A stretch of DNA of 64,000 bases from Brenneria sp. hezel4-2-4 (GCF_013155275.1 NZ_JABJXS010000003.1:62001-126000), one strand, 5' to 3'. Positions 38,501 to 47,542 are shown, numbered from the stretch's first letter. Made by a program: numbers and translations. The notes: generated by a model from the sequence alone, not told the origin.

Positions 38501-41500
38501 ACCGTATCGGGTTTCGCCAAATGCAGCCGCGCGCGCAGTTGTCGCGGTTGGGCGTCGGCAATGGTCACGCCGCTGAATGCAAACGGCAAGCGCAATTCTC
38601 CCGCATCCTGGTCGTCGCCGGCAGGCAGCGCGATAGTATGGAGCACGGTATCGAGCAGCGCGGGGTGAAGACGGTGCCCGTTCAGCGACAGGTCGTCGGG
38701 CAGGTTTGCCTCGGCATACCAATAATCGCCGCTGCGCCAGGCGGCGGCAAGCCCCTTAAAGGCCGGGCCGTATTCATAACCGGCGGCGGCGAGGTGTTGA
38801 TAAAGGTCGGCAAGATCCACTTGCTCGGCGTCAACCGGCGGCCAGTCCTGGTTGGAGAAGGGGGATTCGGGCAACGCCGCGTCGCGCAGTAATTGCGCAT
38901 TGGCGTGCAATGTCCATATCGGGGATTCCTGGTCGTCGTCGGCGTGTCGCCGCGCATGGAGCGTTACCGCGCGTAGCCCACGGTCGTCAGGACGGCCGAC
39001 GCGGAGTTGTAAATCAAGCTCTCCCTGCTCAGGAAGTACCAGCGGCGCCTGGATGACCAACTCGGCGATGTGGTTGTAGCCCGTCGTCAAGGCGGCGTAT
39101 TGGATCATATCCAGATAAGCCGTACCGGGAAGCAGCGCCACGCCGGAGGCGGCGTGATCGGCGAGCCAGGCATGGCTGGTCAGGCTGATGCGCCCCGTCA
39201 GCAGCACCCCTTCATCGTCCGGCAGGTCAATGATCGCGCTCAGCAGGGCGTGTTCCGCCGAACGTTGCCCGGTTGTGGCGACATCGTTGGAGACCTGCGA
39301 GTTCAACCAGTAGTGACGGTGCTCGAAAGGATAGGTGGGAACGTCAACCAGATTGGCCGTGGGGTGCAGGGCGCGCCAGTTGATGTCGTGACCGTGGACG
39401 TAAAGCCGCGCCATGGCCTCGGTCAGGCATTGGACGGAGGGCTTATTGCGCTGCATGGAGCCGATGGCGGTTGCGGCGTCGCCGACGGTTTCCTCCAGCG
39501 CCGGCAGCAGCACCGAGTGTGGGCTGCATTCCAGAAAGGTCATGGTTCCCGCCTTGCTTAACGCCAGCGCGGTATCGGCGAAGCGCACCGGATGGCACAG
39601 GTTATCGCACCAATATTCGGCGTCCAGCATCGTGCCGCCGAGCGGCGTAGCATGGGGGTAGCCGTCCACGGTACTGTAAAAGGCGAGGCGCGTCGCCTGT
39701 GGCGTCAGGCCGGAGAATAGCTGCATCAGAACCGGGCGCAGCGCGTCGAGACGGGGAGAATGCCCCGCGACGTCAACGGCAACCCGCTTCGCGCGTATCC
39801 GCTCTTTTTTGCAGCGGCGCAGCAAAGCGTCGATCGCCTGGGTATCGCCAGAGACAACGGTTGCGATCGGGCTGTTGAAAACGGCCAGCGTAATGTCGTC
39901 GTCGCCCTGTTCGACGAACGTTTTGGCCTGTTCCTCGGACAGGCCGATCATCGCCATCGCGCCGCTGCCGGCCTGGCTGAGCATCAGTTGTGAGCGCAAG
40001 GCGACGATTTTTACCGCATCCTGTAGGGTGAGCGCTCCGGCGATATAGGCGGCGGCGATTTCCCCTTGCGAATGACCCACTACGGCATTCGGCGTAAAGC
40101 CAAAAGATTGCCACAGGCGGGCGAGCGCGGTCATCACCGCGAATAGCGCCGGTTGCACGATGTCGACCCGTTCCAACGGCGGCGCGTCCTGGGCGCCGCG
40201 CAGCACGTCGATCAGCGACCAATTCACATAGGGACGAAGCGCTTCGTCAACCCGATCGATGGCCTGGCGGTAAACGGAAAACGCGTCATACAGCGCCATT
40301 CCCATTTCGGGCCATTGTGAGCCTTGTCCCGGGAAGACGAAGACCAGCTTGCCTGAGTCGCCCGCCGTCAGGGTGTTTGCGATCAGCATCGGGTGATCCT
40401 GACCGTCGGCAAGCGCCTGCAATCCTTGTAATAGCGCGTCCCGTGACTGTCCCCACACCGCGGCGCGGCAGGCAAACCGGCTACGGGACGCGCCCAGTGA
40501 ATAGCCGATGCTGACGGGATCAATCGTCGGCTGACTGAGGACATGTTCGCGCAGCCGCGTGGCTTGCTTACGCAGCGCGGCGTCCGTTTTCGCCGCAATC
40601 GGCCAGAGCATTTCCTGCGGCGTGCCGTCGGGAAGGCTGGCGGCAATCGGCGACGCCGGCGGCTGTTCCACAATCAGGTGACCGTTGGTGCCTGAAACCC
40701 CGAACGAAGAAATGGCGGCGCGACAGGGGCGCTCGTCAACCTGCGGCCACGGTTGCTGTTCCGTGAGTAAGCGAATAGCGCCGTTCGACCAGTCCACTTC
40801 GGTCGAGGGGGCGGTGATATGCAAACTGCGCGGCAACACGCCATGCTGGAAAGCCATCACCATTTTGATCACCCCCGCCACCCCCGCGGCGGCCTGGGTA
40901 TGGCCGATGTTGGATTTGATCGACCCGAGCATCAAGGGGCGTTCCGCGGGGCGTTCCCGGCCATAGGTAGCCATCAGCGCGTTGGCTTCTATCGGATCGC
41001 CGAGGCGGGTGCCGGTGCCGTGGGCTTCAACCACGTCAATATCCTGAGGCGCTAAACCCGCGTTGACCAGCGCATGGCGGATCACCTGCTGCTGCGCCGT
41101 GCCGTTGGGGGCGGTCAGCCCGTTGGAGGCGCCGTCCTGGTTGACCGCGCTGCCGCGAATAACGCCCAGAATCGGGTGGCCGTTGGCCTGGGCCTGCGAA
41201 AGCCGTTCCAGCAACAGCATGCCGGCGCCTTCGGACAACCCCACGCCGTCGGCTGAGGCCGAGAACGCTTTGCATCGGCCATCCGGCGCCAGCACGCGCT
41301 GTTGAGAAAAGTCGATCAGTACGCCCGGCGTCGGCATGACGGTGACGCCCCCGGCAAGCGCCAGTTTGCAGTCGTTACTGCGTAATGCTTCACATGCCGT
41401 ATGGATGGCGACCAGAGAAGAAGAGCATGCCGTATCAATGGTGACGGCCGGTCCTTGCAGACCGAGGCTATAGGCGACCCTGCCCGAGGCGACGCAGGTG

Positions 41501-43644
41501 GCGGTTCCCATGTAGCCGTAACCGGAAACCTCTTCCGGCGCGTATTGAATTTGGGTGCCGTACTCCGTCGACATCACCCCGGCATAGATCCCGGTGAGGG
41601 AGCCGTGCAGCGTTGCGGGATCGATCCCCGCCCGCTCGACGGCTTCCCAGGATATTTCCAGTAACAGCCGCTGCTGCGGTTCCAGCGTTAAGGCCTCGCG
41701 CGGTGAAATGCCGAAGAATCCGGCGTCGAACAGGGGAGCCTCATACAGAAAGCCGCTGGCGCGGGTGGAGATTTTGCCGAGGCGGCCCGGTTCAGGATCG
41801 TACAGGTTTTTGGTATCCCAGCCGCGATCCGACGGGTAGTCGCCGATGGCGTCCCGGCCTTCCAACACCAGATTCCATAGCGCTTCGGGCGTGGTGACGC
41901 CGCCGGGATAGCGGCAAGCCATACCGATGATGGCGATAGGGTCGTCGTCGTCGCGGGAGACGCTTTCAAAGGCGTTCTGTTCGCTGTCGGGCGAGATCAG
42001 TCCAAGCTCGTGGCGCAGGTATTCGCTGAGCGCCCGCGGCGAGGGATGGTCGTAGACCAGCGTGGACGGTAAATCGATCCCGGTGGCCACCGAAAGCCCG
42101 CGCGCGAATTCCACCACGGTAAGCGAGGTGAATCCGATATCCCGGAAAGCCTGGGTATCCGAGGAGAACGCATGTCCCAACAGCGCCTTGGTTTCACGAG
42201 CCACCAAATCCAGCAGGATTTCACGCTGTTCGGCTGGGCTGCGCTCGGCCAATGCCGCGCGATCGACGTCGGCGCCTTGCGGCGGCGCGCCGTCATCGCC
42301 GGAAACGGCGTTTTCCCTGGCGGGCGGCGTCTTGTCAGCAGGCGTCGCGAGCGACACGGCGTGGTTAAACTGCGCCGCCAGATGTGGGAAGAAATAGCGG
42401 AATACGGTATGCCACTCAATCGGCGCACCGTTGATGAACGCGTGGGTCAGCGCATAAATGAAACTTTCCCGGTCGCTTTTTCTGCGGTCGAGGGTGGGTA
42501 TCGCTGCCCCGCGCACGCCGGCGGCACGCAGGTGTTCGTCTACGATCGCCGTCAGCACGGGATGCGGACTGACCTCGATAAACAGGCGATGACCGTCGTT
42601 AATCAGGGCGCGCAGGCTGTTCTCGAACAGAACGGTGTCGCGCAGGATGCGGAACCAATACTCGGGCGTGAAATCGTCGGCGTTGAGTCGGGTTCCGGTC
42701 ACTGAGGAGTAGTAGGCGGCATGCGCGGAGGACAGAACGCGGCGCGGCGCCTGGTCAATAACATCCTCCCGCAGGATGTCCACCTGCGGACAATGGCCGG
42801 CGACGTCGCCCCCCGGTACTTTCCACGCCCAGAATCCCTCTTCCGTCAGCGTGGTCAGCAGCGCATTGGTGTCAGCCGTGCTCCCGCTGATGGTCACGCT
42901 TTTCGGGCTGTTGATCGCCGCGATAGCCAGCTTGCCGTTCCATTTTTTCAGTAGCGGCGTGAGGGTATCGACAGAGGCGGCGACCGATATCATCGCGCCT
43001 TGTCCTTCAATGCGGGTGAGCGCATTGCCCCATAGCGTGACCAGTTTGGCGGCATCCTCGCTGCTTAAATAGCCGGCGGCGTGAGCGGCGGCGGCTTCGC
43101 CCACCGAGTGGCCCACCACCGCCGCTTCACGGATGCCGAAAGCGCGCCATGCATCCGCCAGCGCGGAAGCCATGGTGAACTGTATCGGCTGAATCCGCGC
43201 CAGGCGCGTGAATTCTTCGCCAGCGGCGAGCGCGTCGGCGGGGTTCCAGTCAAGGTGCGATTGCAGCGCGTTGCCATAATCGTTAACCCGCTGGCGATAG
43301 TCGGGAAGCGCGGTGAGCAGTTCGGTGGTCATGCCCGGCCAAAGCGGCCCCTGGCCGGGAAAAATCAGCACCGGGCGCTGCCCAGCGTCGGCGCTGCCGG
43401 TCAGCACGTTGCGCGCGATGCGGCCTTGCGCCAGCGCGGCAAGCCCTTTCATGAACCCGGCTTTGTCTGCGGCGAATACCGCGCCGCGCTGCGCGGCGTG
43501 GGGCGCGGCGAGATGGCGCAGGCAAACTTCCTGTAACGCCTCATCCGGCATGGATTCGATTTCGGCGTGCAACTGCTCGGCCGTAGCGGCCAGCGCCAGC
43601 TCGGATTCGCCCGAGATAATCAAAGGCAAATTAAATGCGTCCAT
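35494..43644 (-). CDS. cfa6: Cfa6, type I modular polyketide synthase (AT-ACP-KS-AT-DH-ER-KR-ACP)
   Basis: This 2716-residue protein has a loading AT (GHSVGE near 178) and ACP (GFTSL near 504). The extension module has a KS with TIDTACSSSL near 738 and an AT with GHSQGE near 1191 and VAGH near 1293. Its DH (HAASGVALLPG near 1493), ER (HAAAGGVGQAA near 2093), KR (GGTGTLGG near 2281) and ACP (GIDSL near 2589) follow, with a C-terminal docking tail. The AT motifs differ from malonyl types and fit ethylmalonyl-CoA, made by Cfa8. It is expected to extend the Cfa1-5 cyclopentenone starter. GGAGTT precedes the start. Confidence 0.92.
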   Translation of the reverse strand: MDAFNLPLIISGESELALAATAEQLHAEIESMPDEALQEVCLRHLAAPHAAQRGAVFAADKAGFMKGLAALAQGRIARNVLTGSADAGQRPVLIFPGQGPLWPGMTTELLTALPDYRQRVNDYGNALQSHLDWNPADALAAGEEFTRLARIQPIQFTMASALADAWRAFGIREAAVVGHSVGEAAAAHAAGYLSSEDAAKLVTLWGNALTRIEGQGAMISVAASVDTLTPLLKKWNGKLAIAAINSPKSVTISGSTADTNALLTTLTEEGFWAWKVPGGDVAGHCPQVDILREDVIDQAPRRVLSSAHAAYYSSVTGTRLNADDFTPEYWFRILRDTVLFENSLRALINDGHRLFIEVSPHPVLTAIVDEHLRAAGVRGAAIPTLDRRKSDRESFIYALTHAFINGAPIEWHTVFRYFFPHLAAQFNHAVSLATPADKTPPARENAVSGDDGAPPQGADVDRAALAERSPAEQREILLDLVARETKALLGHAFSSDTQAFRDIGFTSLTVVEFARGLSVATGIDLPSTLVYDHPSPRALSEYLRHELGLISPDSEQNAFESVSRDDDDPIAIIGMACRYPGGVTTPEALWNLVLEGRDAIGDYPSDRGWDTKNLYDPEPGRLGKISTRASGFLYEAPLFDAGFFGISPREALTLEPQQRLLLEISWEAVERAGIDPATLHGSLTGIYAGVMSTEYGTQIQYAPEEVSGYGYMGTATCVASGRVAYSLGLQGPAVTIDTACSSSLVAIHTACEALRSNDCKLALAGGVTVMPTPGVLIDFSQQRVLAPDGRCKAFSASADGVGLSEGAGMLLLERLSQAQANGHPILGVIRGSAVNQDGASNGLTAPNGTAQQQVIRHALVNAGLAPQDIDVVEAHGTGTRLGDPIEANALMATYGRERPAERPLMLGSIKSNIGHTQAAAGVAGVIKMVMAFQHGVLPRSLHITAPSTEVDWSNGAIRLLTEQQPWPQVDERPCRAAISSFGVSGTNGHLIVEQPPASPIAASLPDGTPQEMLWPIAAKTDAALRKQATRLREHVLSQPTIDPVSIGYSLGASRSRFACRAAVWGQSRDALLQGLQALADGQDHPMLIANTLTAGDSGKLVFVFPGQGSQWPEMGMALYDAFSVYRQAIDRVDEALRPYVNWSLIDVLRGAQDAPPLERVDIVQPALFAVMTALARLWQSFGFTPNAVVGHSQGEIAAAYIAGALTLQDAVKIVALRSQLMLSQAGSGAMAMIGLSEEQAKTFVEQGDDDITLAVFNSPIATVVSGDTQAIDALLRRCKKERIRAKRVAVDVAGHSPRLDALRPVLMQLFSGLTPQATRLAFYSTVDGYPHATPLGGTMLDAEYWCDNLCHPVRFADTALALSKAGTMTFLECSPHSVLLPALEETVGDAATAIGSMQRNKPSVQCLTEAMARLYVHGHDINWRALHPTANLVDVPTYPFEHRHYWLNSQVSNDVATTGQRSAEHALLSAIIDLPDDEGVLLTGRISLTSHAWLADHAASGVALLPGTAYLDMIQYAALTTGYNHIAELVIQAPLVLPEQGELDLQLRVGRPDDRGLRAVTLHARRHADDDQESPIWTLHANAQLLRDAALPESPFSNQDWPPVDAEQVDLADLYQHLAAAGYEYGPAFKGLAAAWRSGDYWYAEANLPDDLSLNGHRLHPALLDTVLHTIALPAGDDQDAGELRLPFAFSGVTIADAQPRQLRARLHLAKPDTVSVVAIDETGELVLSIEALNLRETTRDKLRDLLRIQPEHDLLRTTWSPLPTASRAKDAPPLAAWALLGADTTDDAAFSALSRYPTLPELQTAMTSATPPDVIVWPLPTEPAADAPSATRAQCEKVIHLLQTWLADEKMAHTTLFVIARHAIVTASNERVDFAHGAAWGLLHSAQSENPGRIVLLDTARPLADTALLSAALASDRPQLAVRQDKLLIPHLTRLVKNEMLTPPADTPFWRMDIPNAGNLDNLTLKPAPEAAAPLSRGQIRLSVRAAGVNFYDIVCALGLIPPQHEFGTEAAGVIAEVGPGVKRFKAGDRVMVMTEGAFGPTVIADQRTTVPIPDDWSFAQAAGVPVAFLTAFHALTQLASLRRGEKVLIHAAAGGVGQAAIQLARHLGAEIFATAHPDKWPILRQLGIADDHIASSRTLGFAEQFRAVLGDRGIDVALNSLTGEFIDATMALMAADGRFVELGKTDIRDAGQVAASHAGLAYHYLDRPDKDPAQTAKMLGELLELMRAGSLTPLPVTAFDIREAVQAFRLMQQGRHTGKVVLTFTHALNPEGTVLITGGTGTLGGLLARHLVTEHQVRRLILASRRGPNAEGAHQLKAALESAGATVELAACDTADAQALQTLLDAIPSAHPLTGVFHTAGVLADATIANLTADDINTVFTPKVDAVWHLHEKTRHQDLAAFVLYSSSAGTLGSPGQGNYSAANRTLDALAHNRRSQGLPATSLAWGWWQPVTGLSSQLSNTDNARIARTGLAPITPEHGHAMIDAALTLPYAALTAAPLNPQMLRKNSRSGSLHPLLERLAGPASARRASADNQKAPDLRQSLAALEPAARLKQLQTAIAVNIAAILGLDDASRLAPEQSFKESGIDSLMALELRNRLATASGLRLPATLTYDYPTPAALAEYLDEQLFAGLDTASDPSATEEKEEARIRDILAAIPLSRLRDTGLLDMLLQAGDDAASPAKNAENNRVKSIQSASTDELVSLALSTKEENYD

Positions 43645-43658
43645 AAGGTGAACTCCTG

Positions 43659-45104
43659 TTATTTGGTGACGGCGTTTGCGGCGGAGGCGGTTTTCCGCCA
43701 GCCGATGTCCGAAGCCGGGTGAATTTCCAGATTTTTCGGCAGTTCGCTACGCAGCAGGACTTTCCCCAACTGCCGCCGAATATCGCCTTCGGTGAGCGAG
43801 CCGTCATGACAATAGACGTCGAGCGTGAAGGCCACTTCACCGCTATCGCCGTTGTTTTGGTGCACCCAGGCTTCCGCTCGGGAAATCCCGGCGATGGTTT
43901 CGGCTATCTCACAGACGGATTTCAGGCAGACTTTTTCACCACGGCTCATGACATAGGTCGGATTGCGATGTTGGAAAAAGAGATAGCCGTCGTCATCAAT
44001 GATGAAGCGATCGCCGGTGCAGATGACGCGCCGGACGCCATTGAGCGGCGTATCCGCTTCATCGTCGCGCCCGTTAATCCGGCGGATCATCCCGCTGCCG
44101 GTTTCGACGATGAGTTCGCCGGCGGCATCGTCCGGGTGTTCTTTGCGCAGGTAAGTCTTGACCTCCGGGAAAGGCAAACCGACGGACGCGTATTTATCGG
44201 GCGGTTCGCGATGTGCGGCGAGTGTCGCCACGCGCGGGCCGGCCTGCGTCAGACCGTAGGTAAGATAAAGTTCGATCCCCGGATTGCGCGCCAGCATATT
44301 TTCCACCGCGCCGGGATTGATCGCGTCTCCGCCGATGGTTAGACGGCGCAACGGCGCCGGAAGCCGTTCGGAACCGCTTTGCAGCCAGGCGTCGATCATC
44401 ATGGGCGTCAGGGATGACTGCGTTATCTGGTGCGTTTCTATCGTTTGCTCATAATTGCGCGGCGTGAAAGGCGGCCCGGCGATGATGGCTCTGTTTCCCA
44501 GCGCGAAGGTGGAAAGCAACTGCGCTACGAAGGCGTAGGAGTAATACATCGGCAGGTTGATAAGCACCCGATCGGCCGGGGTTTGCTCAACGGCTTGCGC
44601 ATGGTAGGAGGCATTGAGAAAAAGCGCGTCAATGGTGAATAAACAGCCGCTAAAGATGCCGGAGGTTCCCGATGTGAGAAGAATGATCTCTCCCGGACGA
44701 TAGCGTCGCGCCTTAACCTGACCCAGCACAGCCAGTTTGGCCGCCTGAGTCAGCGGTCGCGTCGGCTGAGTTTGCGCCAGACCGGAGGCAATGTGCAGCG
44801 CGATAAGGACATTGGCGCCAATCACCTGGCCGATTCGCTGAATTCGGGACGCCGGCGCCGACGACGGCAGCAGCACGGGAACCGCGCCGTGGGCCAGCAG
44901 GGCGAAGACCACCGCCACGAATTGCACGCTGTTCGGCATGGCGACCATAACCGGCTCACCGGGTTCGATTCCCTGCGCGCGAATATTTTCCAGTATTTTC
45001 GCAACGACGATCTGCGGCGCGGCATCCTGCGGCAGGTCGACCTGAACCAACTGGTTGATAAAGCGTTGCGCCGAGTCCGGGGTGATTTTCACGGGCGTTT
45101 TCAT
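43659..45104 (-). CDS. cfa5: Cfa5, AMP-dependent acyl ligase-like protein
   Basis: The 481-residue protein is of the ANL superfamily, with ILLTSGTSGIFSG (near 149), LYLTYGLTQAGP (near 275), the ICTGDRFIIDDDGYLFFQHR region and a C-terminal KTASAANA. The nucleotide loop lacks the usual Pro-Lys-Gly, so activity may be altered. In coronafacic acid loci Cfa5 is assigned as an acyl ligase acting with Cfa1-4 on the cyclic starter. It overlaps cfa4 by four bases and is 14 bases before cfa6. Confidence 0.83.
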   Translation of the reverse strand: MKTPVKITPDSAQRFINQLVQVDLPQDAAPQIVVAKILENIRAQGIEPGEPVMVAMPNSVQFVAVVFALLAHGAVPVLLPSSAPASRIQRIGQVIGANVLIALHIASGLAQTQPTRPLTQAAKLAVLGQVKARRYRPGEIILLTSGTSGIFSGCLFTIDALFLNASYHAQAVEQTPADRVLINLPMYYSYAFVAQLLSTFALGNRAIIAGPPFTPRNYEQTIETHQITQSSLTPMMIDAWLQSGSERLPAPLRRLTIGGDAINPGAVENMLARNPGIELYLTYGLTQAGPRVATLAAHREPPDKYASVGLPFPEVKTYLRKEHPDDAAGELIVETGSGMIRRINGRDDEADTPLNGVRRVICTGDRFIIDDDGYLFFQHRNPTYVMSRGEKVCLKSVCEIAETIAGISRAEAWVHQNNGDSGEVAFTLDVYCHDGSLTEGDIRRQLGKVLLRSELPKNLEIHPASDIGWRKTASAANAVTK

Positions 45105-45637
45105 TGCGTCATCTCCCTGCTGTTGTCGGTCACGACCGTGCTGATGATGCGGTGGCCCGAGGCGTCCATGGCGTGAACGGTGATAATGACGTGGGTCGCT
45201 AAATGTTCATGCAGCCATGCCCGGGCCAGCACGGCCGCATAAGGGAGCGCGCTTTCCGGCGGCATCGAGAATACGATGCTTGGGCCGCTGAATTTCAGAA
45301 ACTGAGAAGGCAGGCTACAGATCATGCCCGGGCAGGCGCCGGAAAAACGCAGCGGCGAGATATGGCCGGAAGGAATGGTTTTGGCGATGGCGCGCATGGT
45401 GTGAAGGGTACAGTGATCGCTGATGGCGATATGTCCCACGGACGGGCTTGCCGACAGAATGGCGTCGAGATGTTCGCCGATTGCCTGCTCCACGGCTTCC
45501 AGAATGAGCCATGAGAGCGGATCGGCATACAGCGACACTTTCTGCACGGGCTTGAAGGTAGCCAGGTCGGGGGCGACGGACACGCCTTGGCCCAAGGTGA
45601 TTAGGCCCTGGGGCATCAATATATCGAGTTCTTTCAT
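45101..45637 (-). CDS. cfa4: Cfa4, small ketosynthase-like protein
   Basis: The 178-residue protein has the place and size of Cfa4. The segment SPLRFSGACPGMICSLPSQFLKFSGPSIVFS (about 93-123) resembles the N-terminal half of a ketosynthase just before the active-site Cys. Here no Cys follows (FSMPPESALPYA), so it cannot condense. It may be a partner of Cfa3, as chain-length-factor-like proteins are, or take part in cyclisation. It overlaps both cfa3 and cfa5 by four bases. The function is unproven. Confidence 0.75.
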   Translation of the reverse strand: MKELDILMPQGLITLGQGVSVAPDLATFKPVQKVSLYADPLSWLILEAVEQAIGEHLDAILSASPSVGHIAISDHCTLHTMRAIAKTIPSGHISPLRFSGACPGMICSLPSQFLKFSGPSIVFSMPPESALPYAAVLARAWLHEHLATHVIITVHAMDASGHRIISTVVTDNSREMTQ

Positions 45638-46779
45638 CGTGCTTCGCTCCCGGCGCTTTGGAAAACCAGGCAGGTGTTGAAACCGCCGAATCCCAACGTG
45701 ACGCTGAGTCCGGCGGCGGCGTGGCGTATCGCAGTTTGTTGCGTGGCGATCGGCAGGCGGAGAGCGGCAAGCGGTTGCCGCAAGCCGTGAATCGGCGGGA
45801 TCTGTTGCGTATTCAGCGCCTGTAATACGACGATGGCTTCGATCGCTCCGGTCGCGCCGAGTGTGTGTCCGAAAGCGCCTTTGGTGGCGAATAAGATCGG
45901 CGGTTGCGGCACAGCGGAAAAGATCTGCGAATAGGCTTTGGCTTCCACGCTATCGTTAACCTGCGTGCCGGTGCCGTGCGCGTTGATTATCCCGATGTTC
46001 GCTGGCGTCAGCCCCGCGCTGTCCAACGCCCTTTGCACCGTCAGAATCACGTTTTTACCGGATATGTCGGGAGCGACGGCGCTGGCGGCGTCATTTGCCG
46101 ACCCCGCTCCCGCTACGATGCCATAAGGCCGCGCCCCCCGGCGCCGCGCCCGTTCCGCCGACTCCAGAACCAGAAAGGCGGCGCCTTCGCCGAGAACGGT
46201 CCCGTTGTGGCTGACATCGAAAGCGCGCAGGCCATCGGTCGACAGGGTGCCAAGCCGCGAGTGGCTGAGTCGTTTCCCCACGGTGAGAATATCGGCCCCG
46301 CCGCATAGGCAGAGCTCCGCGGCTCCCGAGCGGATGAAGTTCAGCCCGGCCAAAATGGCGTCGGCGCCCGCCGAGCACGCGGTGCTCACCGTTATCGGCT
46401 TCGCCACGCAGCCGGCATCCTGTAGCGCCTTGGTCGACCATTCGGACAGCGAGCGCGTGTCGGGCGAATCTAAATGATGGCCGTAGCTGGTGCCCAATAT
46501 TGGAAGTATGTCTGGATCGTCCGGTGCGATGCCGGCGTCTTTCAGCGCCTTCAGCACGGTGCTTTTCGTCAACGCGTGCTGACGTTGCGGTGCCGGCCAC
46601 TCCAGGGGCAACGCCGCCAATGGCGCGGCGAGATGACTACGCAGCGGGAAGGGCGCATCGACGTCGGTGATGCCGGAGTGACCCGCGAGCAGCGACTCCC
46701 ACACCGTCGTTACCTCATCGCCCAGCGCCGTAGACCAGGCCATTCCGGTAACCCAGACCGATGAATGAGCATTCACCAT
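45634..46779 (-). CDS. cfa3: Cfa3, beta-ketoacyl synthase
   Basis: Starting at the ATG that overlaps the cfa2 stop (a longer frame runs back into cfa2), the protein has 381 residues. The KS triad is present: TVSTACSAGADAI (Cys near 147), NAHGTGTQVND (His near 280) and KGAFGHTLGATG (His near 317). It is a stand-alone KAS II-like enzyme working with the Cfa1 carrier to make the cyclopentenone starter. It overlaps cfa4 by four bases. Confidence 0.88.
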   Translation of the reverse strand: MVNAHSSVWVTGMAWSTALGDEVTTVWESLLAGHSGITDVDAPFPLRSHLAAPLAALPLEWPAPQRQHALTKSTVLKALKDAGIAPDDPDILPILGTSYGHHLDSPDTRSLSEWSTKALQDAGCVAKPITVSTACSAGADAILAGLNFIRSGAAELCLCGGADILTVGKRLSHSRLGTLSTDGLRAFDVSHNGTVLGEGAAFLVLESAERARRRGARPYGIVAGAGSANDAASAVAPDISGKNVILTVQRALDSAGLTPANIGIINAHGTGTQVNDSVEAKAYSQIFSAVPQPPILFATKGAFGHTLGATGAIEAIVVLQALNTQQIPPIHGLRQPLAALRLPIATQQTAIRHAAAGLSVTLGFGGFNTCLVFQSAGSEAR

Positions 46780-47270
46780 AATTGAACTCCCAGGTCTGAT
46801 ACTTTCTGTCGCACCAGCGAACCTTTGACCATTCCCACGGTGTGGCCGGACACCGCCGCTCGGCAGGAAAACGTCAGGAAGTTGCCGCGCAGACTTTCGC
46901 AATGCAGTTCAAAGATGATTTGGTCGCCCGGCACGACAACCCGGGTAAATCTGGATTTGAGCGAACCGATCAGCGTGACTTCGTCATCGGTTAACGGCGC
47001 GGTCGAGAGTTGAAACAGAATGATGGCTGACTGGGCGATGGCTTGCATCATGTGGCTGGCGGGGAAAATGGCGCGTTCAGGGAAGTGTCCGGCGATGGCG
47101 TCCGTCTGACCCGACACCGCCATCAGGGTTTTAATATAGTCGGCGGGTTCGTAGTCAAGCACGCGGTCAAGGAAAACCATCGGATGGCGATGTCGTAACC
47201 ACCCTTTGAGTTCGGTGAATCCCATAACCCGCGGCTGACGTTCCTCTGTGGTGTAAGTTTCCGTGTTCAT
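46773..47270 (-). CDS. cfa2: Cfa2, FabZ-like dehydratase
   Basis: The 165-residue hotdog protein has the FabZ motifs HRHPMVFLDRV (near residue 27) and GHFPERAIFPASHMMQAIAQ (near 60). At the position of the FabZ catalytic Glu this protein has Gln (MMQA instead of VEA). It probably dehydrates a hydroxy intermediate on Cfa1, unless the change inactivates it. The ATG overlaps the cfa1 stop (TGATG); a TTG one codon upstream is also possible. Confidence 0.83.
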   Translation of the reverse strand: MNTETYTTEERQPRVMGFTELKGWLRHRHPMVFLDRVLDYEPADYIKTLMAVSGQTDAIAGHFPERAIFPASHMMQAIAQSAIILFQLSTAPLTDDEVTLIGSLKSRFTRVVVPGDQIIFELHCESLRGNFLTFSCRAAVSGHTVGMVKGSLVRQKVSDLGVQLW

Positions 47271-47542
47271 CAATCATTATCTCCGTTGTCGGAAGGGGCG
47301 CGAAGGTCGGCGATCAGGCGAGAGAGCGTGCGGATCGAATCGAAGTATTTCGGCGTGAAATACTCGTCTTCAATCTTGACGTTAAAGGCGTATTCGCATT
47401 GAGCGCGAAGCTCGCTAAAACCGAGGGAGTCCAGTCCCAGTCCGTCGCGCATATTTTCATCGAGGTCGATTTCCGAACGCGGAGTACTGATAAATAAATC
47501 GTCGATTAAGATGCTGACAATGGTGTTTTCTATGTTTTTCAA
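47270..47542 (-). CDS. cfa1: Cfa1, acyl carrier protein
   Basis: The 90-residue acidic helical protein has the phosphopantetheine attachment motif GLGLDSLGFSEL with the modified Ser near residue 39. It carries the growing starter chain for Cfa2-5. It is the second gene of the operon, 123 bases after cfl, and is coupled to cfa2. Confidence 0.9.
   Translation of the reverse strand: MKNIENTIVSILIDDLFISTPRSEIDLDENMRDGLGLDSLGFSELRAQCEYAFNVKIEDEYFTPKYFDSIRTLSRLIADLRAPSDNGDND

Noticed and set aside
29103-43644. Many long frames opposite or within cfa6 and cfa7, some over 150 residues
   Set aside because: They are shadows of GC-rich coding sequence; none has a ribosome site or family motif.
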